Assembly: GCF_008806325.1 (NCBI RefSeq)
Contig: NZ_WACR01000001.1
Coordinates: 1 to 64,000, forward strand
Length of the DNA: 64,000 nucleotides
Direction of reading: 5' to 3'
Origin: Salibacter halophilus
GTDB taxonomy: Bacteria; Bacteroidota; Bacteroidia; Flavobacteriales_G; Salibacteraceae
The notes under the pieces: generated by a model
What the model was told of the DNA's origin: nothing
Seen by the model: only the letters and a program-made list of their open reading frames with translations
Databases searched by the model: none
Shown: piece by piece, positions 11,801 through 20,249 of the stretch
How positions within the stretch are numbered: the first letter of the stretch is position 1
Layout of the letters: each line of letters begins with the position of its first letter
Position numbers and translations under genes: made by a program

Positions 11801-12216
11801 TGACTGAAATTATTTTTAGAAATATTGCTGAATTCTACTGAATAACTCCCATAACTAGAAACTTCATACTCAATCACACTCTTTGTTCTATTTACTACAC
11901 CTCCAATATTCAATGTTCCACTTTTTACAACATTACCTCCGTTATCTTTTATTTCGATAAAAACAGAAGCATTCCAACTACCTGAGCCTGGTGTTACAAA
12001 ACCCACATCTGTAGCTAATTCAACTTTTATCTTCTGATAATTATCTATTATTTGGTTATAAGAATTAGCTAGAGATGATGGATCACTCACAGAAAAGCTC
12101 ACCGTAGGTAGCCCCCCACTATTAGTAAGCAACTTCTCACTAATTACCTGAGGATAAACAGATAAAGAGAGTGTAGAAAAGACAATTATTAGAGTAAGTT
12201 TATATAATAGCTTCAT
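2860..12216 (-). CDS. Giant secreted RHS/YD-repeat protein with lipase-like C-terminal tail
   Basis: A 3118-residue protein. Residues 1-23 form a Sec signal peptide. Around residues 340-480 is a DUF6443-like segment (ITYANGLNQPIQK, AYDHMGRPSLSVLP), typical of Bacteroidota RHS proteins. The middle has two Cys-rich patches (about 636-650 and 1158-1195). YD/RHS repeats run from roughly 1900 to 2880, ending in the core motif YDPRIGRWLSTDP and a closing DPDGK near residue 2903. Beyond this junction lie about 215 residues with an alpha/beta-hydrolase pattern: VYFVGGAGN, nucleophile elbow GYSYGS (Ser 3002), LSLVGSP, an Asp in IEGDKLS and a His in APHFDLAR. RHS shells are known to enclose C-terminal toxins; here the tail would be a lipase or esterase. 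No T9SS tail and no VgrG/Hcp neighbours are present. Confidence 0.9.
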   Translation of the reverse strand: MKLLYKLTLIIVFSTLSLSVYPQVISEKLLTNSGGLPTVSFSVSDPSSLANSYNQIIDNYQKIKVELATDVGFVTPGSGSWNASVFIEIKDNGGNVVKSGTLNIGGVVNRTKSVIEYEVSSYGSYSVEFSNISKNNFSQKAIVKVFKEDNFEISGKDSFTNSKIELVGLNASCVNNHNGACNRINLKWDDFNYSDPSVGLNTKYHFEKYEVEIIKAEPGIESDGNGGYNIIWDYNWKNATRVILDDNQYSFTPIDGRGLYAWRVRGIGNKFDEEERINNYSDWTGGGDIANDVQGASTHFTLNTSGSPSLTLTYNSSLSSYSLGSGSQSSGYFFIDAAFDDDVNWKYKKVNVEHGKSSESITYANGLNQPIQKQSRISSGNYVMKQESAYDHMGRPSLSVLPSPVEQHYLGYDGSVATKNGNPLTAQDFDTDANTFNPLTIDNTSAAREYYSDNNVDQLSSEVIPEAENVVSRTVYKNDPSGRVYKKSTPGKNLEINNSLDPLDNHNTTNIYGTPAQSELDRLFGSEAPLAKNTYKVLSIDPNGVRTMKYYSKSGKMLASFLDNDVVLDNLLGVGGNNFLDIYGSLPESANSGQENFSSTNIVVSGGQSAEINGNNVDKVTPVTLNYSFTPASFGVECNGCSDCGYCYSCSYKVDISVRSVEFPDDPDRNATLSFVVGPFDNCGDITQLNSFGAIGNLAALNNSVVTSVDGANWLFNPDGSVNNSIHFSELSQLSGIAPSPKVYLPMGSYVIERKVKVFNGDGVLEDAIQDLTTSFEEMTPDDNCCGPFTPDEFSCPDEGSFTCDGDNYAQQLDDLTQMVIDIADKEQNYLLDNGNDYTDYLEIAPGDLTSYNLLQSGGFNDVNDWLDFLICDKGMTPSEIMSCILAYEEMLNGNIQKVEMLSQGTGGSATGPSTPAPSPNQHLDVMKNFFDCIGSDPYGKVCGNYFDIVQYTPGGNSPEEQNAIAVMQNDPFAKIIYYHDGAITSYSLPAPLTPYSSQINQVSVSVNSTSTTDQSEIKNWQCINTNLYPSAVQTSGTEAEIRKELAKNACDCLKGLNDPPSVPTIDGSQSTTSAIDEMIEKCEEACEAKRLSYEMAINNEEQAVNLETNPNLYGPEANGWNDIFSPEERECIENNLALTCLEGCQMEVIKKVAELEEKNCTNCGSGGSNCTTDFCDLVDNCPNCPGGLTVDCVSDAASNSCITDEVINEQEAYKRSLLYTPKIKRVANPPSVPEYSQAGEVDVVQDDIINFIHSSWNEELKGSYRQANSMLLANYPGGGGNPFDPRIHPNASYGSNLRFVQQTDDYFYDLEGVNSGYYANLTVVTSVIYDPGSDPNDFSDDQITEINFAFHCDNASTNWNSDHKVSWSFLPDPNVTCPIFSNGSLTENVTQTALVDLYFDDYQIMHAVPKVNGFCKDHPSWYYYQNLSDNDNMLKATVNVGSGSTGQSLQLEMGQETQVNSNTVLTNLNYITDNAVSWQTSGFEQDIVDEINQTWSTPNVFAEHAGGSSVDIVVKARSSDDFSGTTWKLLKSGNVPATIGNNGEFEVVNYYYNLPYLLGDLAPVCDLTYIDDIPLGDCPYGYDLVEGDYHGSELTPSNLSEFNDKVSDFWKDALEDLVINRPFHRNVCSTSTTERGYETVREVDLFRKDQNFLINGAYYRAIVEVYGMTHDQIDVSTGNSISPVGFISKTIEGIRFRLECKEEREPIVDYFLGDSACTQYSSFPYSSGPLTISGNSSGSPFPMQFNGWEYFFDDIRLDPVNDFHVVFEVNQSNINQLNSPSSFFYNQSQGSNPNGLGWYTIVDEEHYGWGDDLSDFVDGDSPCNSVNACEICLRWEFKDPDEKEPLPEVEPITCEDDLANYVANQTFDYLSSCLETKKQALIASYNNDCIANMDDNLSYTYQVNYDGYTLYYYDRAGNLISTVPPEGVNTLNQSQINQAQDYRQNGLNPVFPQHDNVTEYRYNSLKQVVWQKTPDGGVTEFIYNYKKKLRMSQNAQQKIDNKASFTIYDYLDRVIASGEVEFSSVNNFRTYYKPLVENDSYYPYTGSSLNSLANGVASVNNVTKTFYGTDNTVQVTDPASSGLGTITLENVRNRIWKTESIDQIDPNHPVKTYYSYDIQGNVKLLIKDIYPLGFRTIEYEYDQISGNVNMVKVNNYGGNIGDESFFYKYEYDADNRITNVQTSLNGEVWDEDASYEYYKHGPLFRKQLGEYSVQGNDNAYTVHGWLKSMNHSLFQNDPGRDGFYAAKFKVDEITQPGPSISSMNFKVYGIGNVDAISSTLYLDELDSVDIATEIVEQINSIGNAGDGLWASNNGGTSNIITVYTKTMAVYDGGTYSNFNITPLSLFEKNHSAAPDEYAMELGYYNGDYQREGSNIGGYYTSGGSPVNASDQMPVFNQSGSPWEDKFDNLYNGNIRYWVSNTRAGQNTGGSNYAIGAKLNMYSYDYWNRIRSNTLQELDLQATSHYSNTGVFDSDYGYDLNGNLQELSRSDGQGNTFDELEYNYSDPASLNKLTSVEDNATASAGDDFPSSTTANYDYDAIGNLIHDSGENLDIEWNPNGKIKRVILNNRGITLEFRYDASGNRIMKIVSDAGRIIKTIYLRDAQGNVLMVYKYEEDIRKGIHNISLNEVNIYGSSREGNYLADEETCINCALPDPVSKNTPSVYSNTYGRKQYEISDHLGNVRTVVTDRKQQAAGRWYKNHHFDHNQSHGWSSNNGAVFQNGRMELLNGGDLSTKAFSSLSTGNYAVAYRVVSGQVKISTNLLISQTTSSGSYLTSDGFMGPQNWSITFENVGSTPAYVDDIQIVKVGSDKLKAEVVSWQDYYPFGMMQPGRVYNSPEYRYGFNGMERDDEIKGSGNSLDFGARIYDPRIGRWLSTDPAQQDYPFASPYNFVLNTPIQAIDPDGKRVYFVGGAGNDQDGWNYKQRFNDIWESKGIQDVRTMSATHGKMGDILFTHEFKNFSKGMFDKVTSDMIQATANAIVEDLAANPLGEGEQLNLAGYSYGSVLQAHVAIELADRGVQVDNLSLVGSPISDESSLMETLKEYQADGKIGGIQRIDIEGDKLSNPSNEFEYYEGAYDSSPIGEGDDAPHFDLARPGKEADKKIGEAADKLKSEGVK

Positions 12217-12218
12217 AG

Positions 12219-12920
12219 TTATTGAAGTTTTTTCTGTGTAAGGTTAATGATGTTGTAATCGGAGTATTTTTTTAACAGTGTATTTAAGGTTACTTGTGAA
12301 TGACATTGTCCATCATGAAACTTATTTAAAATGTATTCCTTCATCACTAAGTCAGTTTCAGGGTCTTTGTAAATCATTTTACTGTAGGTTACAGTATTAT
12401 ATTTCAAATTGACATTAGACTCTACTTTTAATAACTCAACATTTTCAAAGGCATCTTCTTTCATCTGCAAAGCCCATGATATAGCTGATTTACTTTCCTG
12501 AAACTTTACAAGATCAAATTTTCTCCTTGCAGAATCCAAAACCGATTGAAAACTATACTCTTCTGGATAAACTGCATTTTCTTTTTTATCTACGTACTTG
12601 AAAATTAGCTTTTCATCCTCATGCAGAGCGGTAACCTGAATCGAGTCAACATTGTAAACAGAGATCAATTCATTTTCAAAAACAATGCTTTTACCATTGT
12701 AACTGACATTAGCAATAGTCTCATACTCCTGATTATCATTCAAATACCCCCTATTCACAAGATTGAAGCTTATACATTGATTCGCTGTTTTCAACTCTTC
12801 AAAGGCAGAGTATTTGACAATCTTATCAAAACACTTCTCTTCATAGGAAGGAGTCAATATTTGAGTCATTCCAAACAATGTCATCAGGTTAAATAATATT
12901 ACTGTAAGGCAAGTTTTCAT
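12219..12920 (-). CDS. Secreted protein of unknown function in the RHS operon
   Basis: A 233-residue protein with a signal peptide (MKTCLTVILFNLMTLFGMTQ). The rest is a soluble, mixed alpha/beta sequence with lysine- and glutamate-rich stretches and no motif I recognise. It sits two bases upstream of the giant RHS gene and two bases downstream of the YD-repeat protein, so it must be co-translated with them. It may be a periplasmic helper or an export partner of the RHS protein; this is inferred from position alone. Confidence 0.7.
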   Translation of the reverse strand: MKTCLTVILFNLMTLFGMTQILTPSYEEKCFDKIVKYSAFEELKTANQCISFNLVNRGYLNDNQEYETIANVSYNGKSIVFENELISVYNVDSIQVTALHEDEKLIFKYVDKKENAVYPEEYSFQSVLDSARRKFDLVKFQESKSAISWALQMKEDAFENVELLKVESNVNLKYNTVTYSKMIYKDPETDLVMKEYILNKFHDGQCHSQVTLNTLLKKYSDYNIINLTQKKLQ

Positions 12921-12922
12921 AG

Positions 12923-14689
12923 TTACCAGTTTGATATACCTTTTTGGTTATTACCTCCTTCGGAGATTGTTTGCATTCCTTCTTCTGTCTCTACAAGAAT
13001 TCTTCTCAAATTCCCTCCACTGTCGTACTGATAAATTTTAGCAAAATGCTGATCAGAAAATACAGCATTCAATCTACCTGCATGATCATACACATAACAA
13101 CTTGAAGAAGATAGAGAGGGTTTGATAACAACATCATCAATGTGTGCATTTATAGAACTACTATTATCATAATGAAGACCAATAGACAACTCAGAGCCTA
13201 AAGACAAACCTTGAGACTGAAGATCAGTAGGCTCAATTATAGCTTCAACAAGACACCATCCTGAAACACACTTGATAATATTAAATTGCTTTTTAATTAC
13301 AGTAGAGGTAACTGTCCAATCACTATTCACTTCAACAGCCCATAACTCAAGGTTATTATTGTATATAAAATTATTCCCTTTTGATTTAACCCACATACGT
13401 GTAGTCAAGCCGGAATTTATAACGTTAGCTGTTACAGGTTGAGCATCCTGATTCTTTTTTCTCAATACAAAGGCATCTACAGATGTTCCTCCACTAGCAT
13501 TAGAATGCAAGTCATAAAGTTTCATACATTTTGTACCTGTATGAGCAAATTGAGTTTCAATAACACCATCTACAGTGTTATAATAAGCACCGTTATCAAG
13601 GGTCGATTCAGCAACAGGAGTAATGGTATGATCAGGTATTACATATTCATTCTCGAAATCCTGATAGTAAACGGCATCCTTTTGAGCATTTTGAAAAACT
13701 GCTGAAATTTTGGAGTTATCGTATGACTTATACAAAGCTGAGCTTACTATATCACTGGCATTAACTTCCTCTTCAGGTTGACCATTTGCTGATCTTTTAT
13801 CAATGCGTGAAGTCGCAAACCAATCTCCACTTGCACTTACACTTGGATTATCCCAATCGAAAGGAACATAGCCAAAAGTTCCCCGATCAAACATTTTGTA
13901 ATTGCTACCTGTTTGGTTAGCCAGAAGATCATCATCTAGTGAATGATCGTAAAGGTAAGATGCCCTAACTCTCCATTTATTTCTTTCGCCTGTTTCATAT
14001 TGATTCGCGTGATCCTTGAACCTTTCAATATCAGCTTGGCCTGCGGTTGATGATCCGTTAAACTCAAAAGGATACTCCTCATAATCATAATTCCATACAT
14101 CTGAGAGCATTTTTGCTTCTGTATGTATTACTCCGGGATTTGATTCTAAATCCTCCTTTAAACTAATGCAACCAAGTGAAATATCATCAACACAATCACT
14201 ATATGACATAAATACAAGTTCCCCATTATTTTGGTCTACTGCAAACTGTCCCTGATCAGATAACATCGATTGGCCTGAAGACAAATCCGGTACAGAAATT
14301 CTATCATCGCAGCACCCGTAGTCTCCGTTCGATTTTTGAAGGATTACATTACGACAACGTTCTGTACATGTATAACCTGTGGCGCATGGAGTGTACCAAT
14401 AATAATTAATATCTAACCCTTTTGCACAAATTTCATGTCTTCCTGAATAGTAAAAAGTCAAAGTGATACTTGATCCAACTTGAGCGTTATAAAGATTTCG
14501 AAAAGTTCCATTTCCCTTATCAATCCGAACTAAAGGAATGCAGTTCGCATTATTGATATTTGTAATAGTCAATATCGCCTGATTCCAATTACTTGGATGT
14601 TGCGTTACCGTAAAATCAAAATCACAAGATAACATCCTTGTACTCAACAGAGTTAGGAAAATAAGTAATATTAATATCTGTTTCTTCAT
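12923..14689 (-). CDS. Secreted protein with a short YD-repeat C-terminus
   Basis: A 588-residue protein with a signal peptide (to about residue 22), a Cys-rich patch near residues 105-130, and an all-beta stretch of about residues 370-530 that reads like a carbohydrate-binding jelly-roll (inference). The last 60 residues hold two RHS-type repeats, YVYDHAGRLNAVFSD and YQYDSGGNLRRIL, then stop. It therefore carries RHS repeats but no RHS core and no toxin tail. Position between the TcB-like and RHS genes suggests it adds a capping or docking piece to the shell. The gap to the upstream gene is 22 bases, the largest within the operon. Confidence 0.75.
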   Translation of the reverse strand: MKKQILILLIFLTLLSTRMLSCDFDFTVTQHPSNWNQAILTITNINNANCIPLVRIDKGNGTFRNLYNAQVGSSITLTFYYSGRHEICAKGLDINYYWYTPCATGYTCTERCRNVILQKSNGDYGCCDDRISVPDLSSGQSMLSDQGQFAVDQNNGELVFMSYSDCVDDISLGCISLKEDLESNPGVIHTEAKMLSDVWNYDYEEYPFEFNGSSTAGQADIERFKDHANQYETGERNKWRVRASYLYDHSLDDDLLANQTGSNYKMFDRGTFGYVPFDWDNPSVSASGDWFATSRIDKRSANGQPEEEVNASDIVSSALYKSYDNSKISAVFQNAQKDAVYYQDFENEYVIPDHTITPVAESTLDNGAYYNTVDGVIETQFAHTGTKCMKLYDLHSNASGGTSVDAFVLRKKNQDAQPVTANVINSGLTTRMWVKSKGNNFIYNNNLELWAVEVNSDWTVTSTVIKKQFNIIKCVSGWCLVEAIIEPTDLQSQGLSLGSELSIGLHYDNSSSINAHIDDVVIKPSLSSSSCYVYDHAGRLNAVFSDQHFAKIYQYDSGGNLRRILVETEEGMQTISEGGNNQKGISNW

Positions 14690-14711
14690 ATTGAAAAGGG
14701 TTGATTAGTAA

Positions 14712-17700
14712 TTACCAGGTCCAGGCTTGTTCTTCACAATGAATAGTTTTAGTTCCTCCACCACTTAGAATAACAACTATTTCTTTAATTGCGAGATGTA
14801 CAACACCAGGTACACCATTTGCTGCAGGTTCATAATAGATATCATATACAATCTCCTTAACATCAGCGCTTGAATAGTTGATATTTATGTTAAGAGCATT
14901 ACCCCAACTAGAAAAATTCGTTAGATCTACGTTGTAAAACGGACCTGATACAGTATGATCATTATAATAAAAAGATCCGGGTGTAAAGTTTATACTTCCT
15001 AGCTGATTCTGCATTGCTTGAGCAAGCGGATGATTAGGATCCAGGTTGGATGTGTATGACATGTAGTTCCCGTTTTGGGTAAGAAATACTGTTTCACCAA
15101 TTGTCGTTGTTAGGTCATTAGTATAACCACTTTCATGAACTTTTATTGAGAGTATTGAAGAGCTAATCTGACCACTTGCATTGCCGTTATACATTGATTT
15201 AGCCAGGTAAACTCTATTCGTAGTGTTATCGACCTCATCTATATGAAATAACTCTGGCTCACTTAACCCAGGATCTCCATTGAGTTCAATAAAGTCTCCT
15301 TTCACAAAATTACTTAGTTGAGAGCATGCGACATTTCCACCTGCATCAAATTGCAAATAATATCCATCATTTGAATCGTAACCTCCCGTTATAGATCCAC
15401 CTACAGGAGGCAATGTAATTAAGTCCTCATTCACATATGATGGTCTCAGGTTTTTGTACTTCCAACTTCCCTTGAATTTTTGGGTGGTTAAAGTATTATT
15501 CATCTCAGGAGGTGCATTTGTACTGGCGAGATAATCTGTAAAGTCTTCACTTTCAGATGTCACAACTGCTTCACCGGTATAATCATCAAAAACAAGATTT
15601 TCAGTAACTTTTTTTCGACCTTCTTCAACAGCCGTTATCTTTTTGAGAATGAAGGGGTGTGATACAATTTTAGTTATTGCATGTTTCCTAAGGTTATTTT
15701 TTGAAATATTAGCAGATATGCTTGCAGAAGCTGGTATTGGAGCAACAATTGGAGTTACTATTGGCGGTAAAATAACTCCAAAATTCATTCCAGTTAGCAT
15801 TACATCAACTCTTCCCCCAAATGAAACATCATCTAATTTTTGACTGAATCCGCATATTTCAGCTTCAGTCCCTAGTTGATTCACTGGTACATTGGTGATT
15901 TTTAAATCTTCACCCATTAATTTCACGGTTCCATTTTGATCATAATAAGTATAATCCTCTCTACTGTAAAGAGTATTGTTACCATCATATTTTGTCGTAC
16001 TTTTTGGACTACCATGTCCTTGAAAAGTATGAAACTCAAATCCCTGTGATAAATACCTAGTTTTCCCAGTATAACTTACACTGACTCCAATATTTCCAAA
16101 GCTTACACTTCCTGCCAAGCTGGTTGGCAAGTCTCCCATAGGACCGTTATCAACTTCTAATTGAGTTTTTTTACTTTCAAAACCAATATGGTCTTCTTTG
16201 ACGGTATGAAATTCATGAACTGTTTTACCTGTTGTGTTTTTTCCTTTATAAATCGGCTTAACCTCTACCCTTGAATAACCTATACTGGGGGATGGAAGTA
16301 CACCTTCCCCTATCGGGCCTTCCTGACTGTACATATCTCTTCCAAAAAGAATAGCCTGTAGATTTCCCTGACTACCTCTTTCAATTGGAGTTACTAATGC
16401 ATTTTCTTTACGACCAGATGAGGGTTCATTAGTAGCAACTCCACTAGAAATAATTTCATCATCAGCATTCGTAGTAGTGTAAGAATATTCAGATCCAAGC
16501 AATATTTCCCCATGATTATCTGATGATGTTCCTTCATCCATGAATAACAATCGTTTTACACGAAGTCCTCCTCCGAGTTTACTGTAATAAGTTCTTGACG
16601 AAGACACCGATCCATTGTATTTATATTTCCTGAAATGACCGGAAGGAACCGCCAATCTTACCATTGACATATCAGGCTGAAAATATTTACATACATCAAA
16701 AGTGGAAAAGCTATATGCTAAAGCGCTTAAAAAGGAAAGCCCCAGCGCTTCTTCATCACCTGAGTCAACGGATGAAGACATAGAAGAAGCATTCGAACCA
16801 CCATCTATTTTTAATTTTCTCTTTGTTTTATAATATGACTTACAAACTTTTTGAGGCATCTCTCTCTTCGAAGTAGTTCCTGAATATGAAAAATGCCACT
16901 CATTACTTCCCAGAGAAGATGGAGTCTTAAACCTAAAGAATATACCATATGAGTCATATCCATAACTATCCGGTCTGGCATACCCCTCAATAAACTCCGT
17001 ATCATTCTTTTTATAATTAGGAGACTGGCCCAGTAAAGCATATAGATAACTAAAATACAACCGTTCTTTATTCACTAACTGATGTCTAAATAAATCATCC
17101 GTTAGCTCTTTCTTTTGACTAGAAGTTAAATTGTTAAAGTCATGAATTCCGAGCGATGAAAGATCCAAATAATATTTCCGGGTAGAATAATCTTTTGCTT
17201 TAGGACTGGTATGTTTTAATCTGACCATCACACTTGCATTCTTATTTTGCACGTAGTGATAATCATTCTCTTCATATTGGATAACCATCTTTCCACCTGA
17301 AGGCAATTTTATTTGCTTGAGTAGATATGCTGCAGGATCAGATGATTTATAATCTGGGTTCTGATAAGTGTAAGGGAAAAACTTTTCAAGGTCAGTCACA
17401 TGCGTTCCCTGAAACTCGCTATCTAAATAAGAATAATCACGATAACTTCCCCATCTGTCAGAATTTACAGGGCTGTAAGGAGGGTTTGAGTTACCGAAAT
17501 TACCGGCAGTGTACCATCCTACTCCTTTAAAATCAACATAATTCCCGGAGTTATATGGAGCTGGATATGAATTAGGATAATCATAAGTGAATTCGTATGG
17601 TGATATCTTGCTTTTCACAGCCCCACCAGACTCAATATAAACTCGTTTAAGTGTTAACTTTCCTCTATTTCCTGTACTGTTATTTAACACATTAGGAGTT

Positions 17701-20249
17701 AAGTCATAATCATATTCAAACTTCACTACCTTTTCCGGCTGTGCTCCCGATTTAGGCTCATAAAAATAATTAGAAGAGCCACTCTTAAATTCACAGTTAT
17801 CAATTGCATATAACTCGATTCTATCTAGCTTCTGTAACGCTCCTGAAGGTTGACTCAAATCTGCATCAAGTGCCTGAGCAGCAGTTGCATTATTCGGAAC
17901 TCTAGCAGGCTTACCATCATTTCTGTCTTTTGTAATAAAAAATGCTACGTGACTCTTAGATTCAATCGAATGGATATAATAGACTTCTTTTTCACCGTAG
18001 GAAAAACTTCCCATATCGTCATTATCCTCAGATAAGCTTCCAAGGGAGAAATTAACTCCCTTGTACGGAGACCTGTAACCAAACCACTTATTTCCTGATT
18101 GCTTTCCTCCGAATTCTCTCTTATAATTTACCTTCGTATAATTTCCAAAATCATCACGGCTTGGGCCATTGCCTGTCCTGTCAATATAATCCTTAGAAAG
18201 CATTGAGGTCAATAAAAAAGCTGTCGGATAAGAGTTACCATCCTCAACTCCTGATTTCCTTAGTGAGTTTGCATCAATATCGCTTGCAGAACCGGAAACA
18301 TCCTCAAGTACATTTTGAACAGCCCATTGTGGTGATGAAGAGAGCCCACTCCCTTTAGGGAATGAATATTGTAATTCTTTCTCGTTTCTGACATAAGCAG
18401 GTAAACCATACACCTGTTTATTTCCATCGGGAGTTGTCATCGCAAATTCACCCAAGCCATTTTCCTTGTAAGTTGATCTTTCAGTGTTAATATCCACAAT
18501 TGAGCCATCACTATCTATTATCTTTAACTCTTTTTGGTTGACAGCATAATGAGTATTGGATGAATTTGAAACACTACCATTTGCTTCTTTATCAAATGCA
18601 GTATTTTTAGATGTTTCAATATATTGACTGCGTTGTTTCGATTTATTCAAGCTACGGTAATCGGCTCTGTTTGAACCATTAAAAGGAATATCAATATCTG
18701 CATTAGAAAGAGAGGATGTATTAGTTAAGTTCCCCTTTAACATGGGTTGGTTCCAACTAAGATCGTAATACCCTGCCTTGTCCCCTGAGTTTCTAAAAAA
18801 ATACTTTTCGTTAGATTTTGGAAAATCAATATCATTTAGAAAAACTAAATTATCTTCTTTCCACTTATCAGTCTCAGTAGAATGATAGCTCCCCCCAATT
18901 CCACCTCCAACTCCAGCAGTCATGTTATATGGAATAACACCTGGAACTGGTCCAATGATAGCAGGAATATCTGTATCAATACTTACATCGGCAGAAACAT
19001 CAAAGCTATAAGTTTTATTTTTTTTATAATGTCCAAAATCTCCTCTAAAAGCTCTGAAACTACCATTACCAGCAAGTCCTGAATAAGAGAAATTATCATT
19101 AGAAGGAATTGGATACCCGATCACACTTTCTCTGGGCTGAAAAGTTTTATCCATTTCTAAACCAAAGTCCATTGCCGCATTTGGATCAGAATCATACCCC
19201 TTTTCATTATGAAAATATCCATAAGCATTTAGTGTGTTTTTCTCTTCAGTATTTTGTTTAGTAAAAGTACCAAATATCCCAGCTTCAAAATTTAGTGGCA
19301 ACATCAAGGGGTTTACCCCAGCTTCAAATGCAATTTCAGTAAAAAAACCTTTGTATTGGGTCTGTAACGAGGGATAAGGCTGAGTCTTCATTGACATATT
19401 TGAACTAAATGAAAATGAATTTATTCCTGTTCTATTACCACCAGATTGAGATTTTTTAATGGCTGTTAATATTTTTTTTGTTTCTCCTGGCGATCTCAAT
19501 AATTTGCCAATATTACCTGAGGTAAGCGCTTGGATATCGGCTATAGCGAGAGTAAGTTGAGCATTCTTTGTAGCTTCTTCTTTTTGTTTTTTCCTTTTTT
19601 TGTATGTGACAGCGTTCTGTAGAATAGCAGCAGGGTTTATTGATGGATTAAATCCAAATTGTCCTGCTGAGTATGTTAAATTCAAATTAGCAACGCCAGC
19701 AAAATTGAACCCCATACTAAGTGTTGTTTTGAGGCCAGTGTAATTATTATAAGACTTACTGGCACTTCCTGAAACACCCAGATTGCCAAATTTCATAACA
19801 TCCATACCCAGTCTTGTCCCTGCACTTACTGTCCAGTTTGGCTCTGTTCTGGAATGCTGTACAACTTTTTGAGACCCATCATATTCATCAGGGTAGCCGT
19901 TCTTCACTCGATCAACAGACCCTACATTGAGATCCCATCCTAAACCTACCCAACTGGAAAGTGAATTTGTATTAACCTTTGAACTGTTGTAAGTGAGGTT
20001 CAATGGATAGCCGTTAGGAATCTTTAAAACTGGTAATGAATAATTAAAGCTTCCATTAAATGTATTTACTGCATTTGAAGAAGTTATTGGTGAAAACGAG
20101 CCATATTCAGGCATTTTAGAATGGCCTGTAATTGCATAGGTAATTGATGGTCTCCACATCTCTATTAAGAAAAGCAAAATCAAACAAATAGCAGATAAAC
20201 GCTTTCCAGTGGTTATTCCTTTTAATTTAGGTCTTTTATTATTAATCAT
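14712..20249 (-). CDS. SpvB/TcB-like large secreted protein
   Basis: An 1845-residue protein with a membrane-type signal at about residues 17-40. The segment after it (GSFSPITSSNAVNTFNGSFN, then SLPVLKIP, NLTYNSS, WVGLGWDLN) matches the start of SpvB/TcB-like and related Bacteroidota RHS proteins, which form the first half of a beta-propeller plus shell. Tyr/Gly/Asp-rich repeats such as LKFEYDYDLTP-type strands continue through the protein, but there is no RHS core or cleavage motif. In Tc toxins a TcB protein pairs with an RHS-core TcC protein; the 3118-residue protein downstream could be that partner. No TcA-like injection component is present. Its ATG overlaps the stop of the upstream lipoprotein gene by four bases. 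Confidence 0.8.
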   Translation of the reverse strand: MINNKRPKLKGITTGKRLSAICLILLFLIEMWRPSITYAITGHSKMPEYGSFSPITSSNAVNTFNGSFNYSLPVLKIPNGYPLNLTYNSSKVNTNSLSSWVGLGWDLNVGSVDRVKNGYPDEYDGSQKVVQHSRTEPNWTVSAGTRLGMDVMKFGNLGVSGSASKSYNNYTGLKTTLSMGFNFAGVANLNLTYSAGQFGFNPSINPAAILQNAVTYKKRKKQKEEATKNAQLTLAIADIQALTSGNIGKLLRSPGETKKILTAIKKSQSGGNRTGINSFSFSSNMSMKTQPYPSLQTQYKGFFTEIAFEAGVNPLMLPLNFEAGIFGTFTKQNTEEKNTLNAYGYFHNEKGYDSDPNAAMDFGLEMDKTFQPRESVIGYPIPSNDNFSYSGLAGNGSFRAFRGDFGHYKKNKTYSFDVSADVSIDTDIPAIIGPVPGVIPYNMTAGVGGGIGGSYHSTETDKWKEDNLVFLNDIDFPKSNEKYFFRNSGDKAGYYDLSWNQPMLKGNLTNTSSLSNADIDIPFNGSNRADYRSLNKSKQRSQYIETSKNTAFDKEANGSVSNSSNTHYAVNQKELKIIDSDGSIVDINTERSTYKENGLGEFAMTTPDGNKQVYGLPAYVRNEKELQYSFPKGSGLSSSPQWAVQNVLEDVSGSASDIDANSLRKSGVEDGNSYPTAFLLTSMLSKDYIDRTGNGPSRDDFGNYTKVNYKREFGGKQSGNKWFGYRSPYKGVNFSLGSLSEDNDDMGSFSYGEKEVYYIHSIESKSHVAFFITKDRNDGKPARVPNNATAAQALDADLSQPSGALQKLDRIELYAIDNCEFKSGSSNYFYEPKSGAQPEKVVKFEYDYDLTPNVLNNSTGNRGKLTLKRVYIESGGAVKSKISPYEFTYDYPNSYPAPYNSGNYVDFKGVGWYTAGNFGNSNPPYSPVNSDRWGSYRDYSYLDSEFQGTHVTDLEKFFPYTYQNPDYKSSDPAAYLLKQIKLPSGGKMVIQYEENDYHYVQNKNASVMVRLKHTSPKAKDYSTRKYYLDLSSLGIHDFNNLTSSQKKELTDDLFRHQLVNKERLYFSYLYALLGQSPNYKKNDTEFIEGYARPDSYGYDSYGIFFRFKTPSSLGSNEWHFSYSGTTSKREMPQKVCKSYYKTKRKLKIDGGSNASSMSSSVDSGDEEALGLSFLSALAYSFSTFDVCKYFQPDMSMVRLAVPSGHFRKYKYNGSVSSSRTYYSKLGGGLRVKRLLFMDEGTSSDNHGEILLGSEYSYTTTNADDEIISSGVATNEPSSGRKENALVTPIERGSQGNLQAILFGRDMYSQEGPIGEGVLPSPSIGYSRVEVKPIYKGKNTTGKTVHEFHTVKEDHIGFESKKTQLEVDNGPMGDLPTSLAGSVSFGNIGVSVSYTGKTRYLSQGFEFHTFQGHGSPKSTTKYDGNNTLYSREDYTYYDQNGTVKLMGEDLKITNVPVNQLGTEAEICGFSQKLDDVSFGGRVDVMLTGMNFGVILPPIVTPIVAPIPASASISANISKNNLRKHAITKIVSHPFILKKITAVEEGRKKVTENLVFDDYTGEAVVTSESEDFTDYLASTNAPPEMNNTLTTQKFKGSWKYKNLRPSYVNEDLITLPPVGGSITGGYDSNDGYYLQFDAGGNVACSQLSNFVKGDFIELNGDPGLSEPELFHIDEVDNTTNRVYLAKSMYNGNASGQISSSILSIKVHESGYTNDLTTTIGETVFLTQNGNYMSYTSNLDPNHPLAQAMQNQLGSINFTPGSFYYNDHTVSGPFYNVDLTNFSSWGNALNININYSSADVKEIVYDIYYEPAANGVPGVVHLAIKEIVVILSGGGTKTIHCEEQAWTW

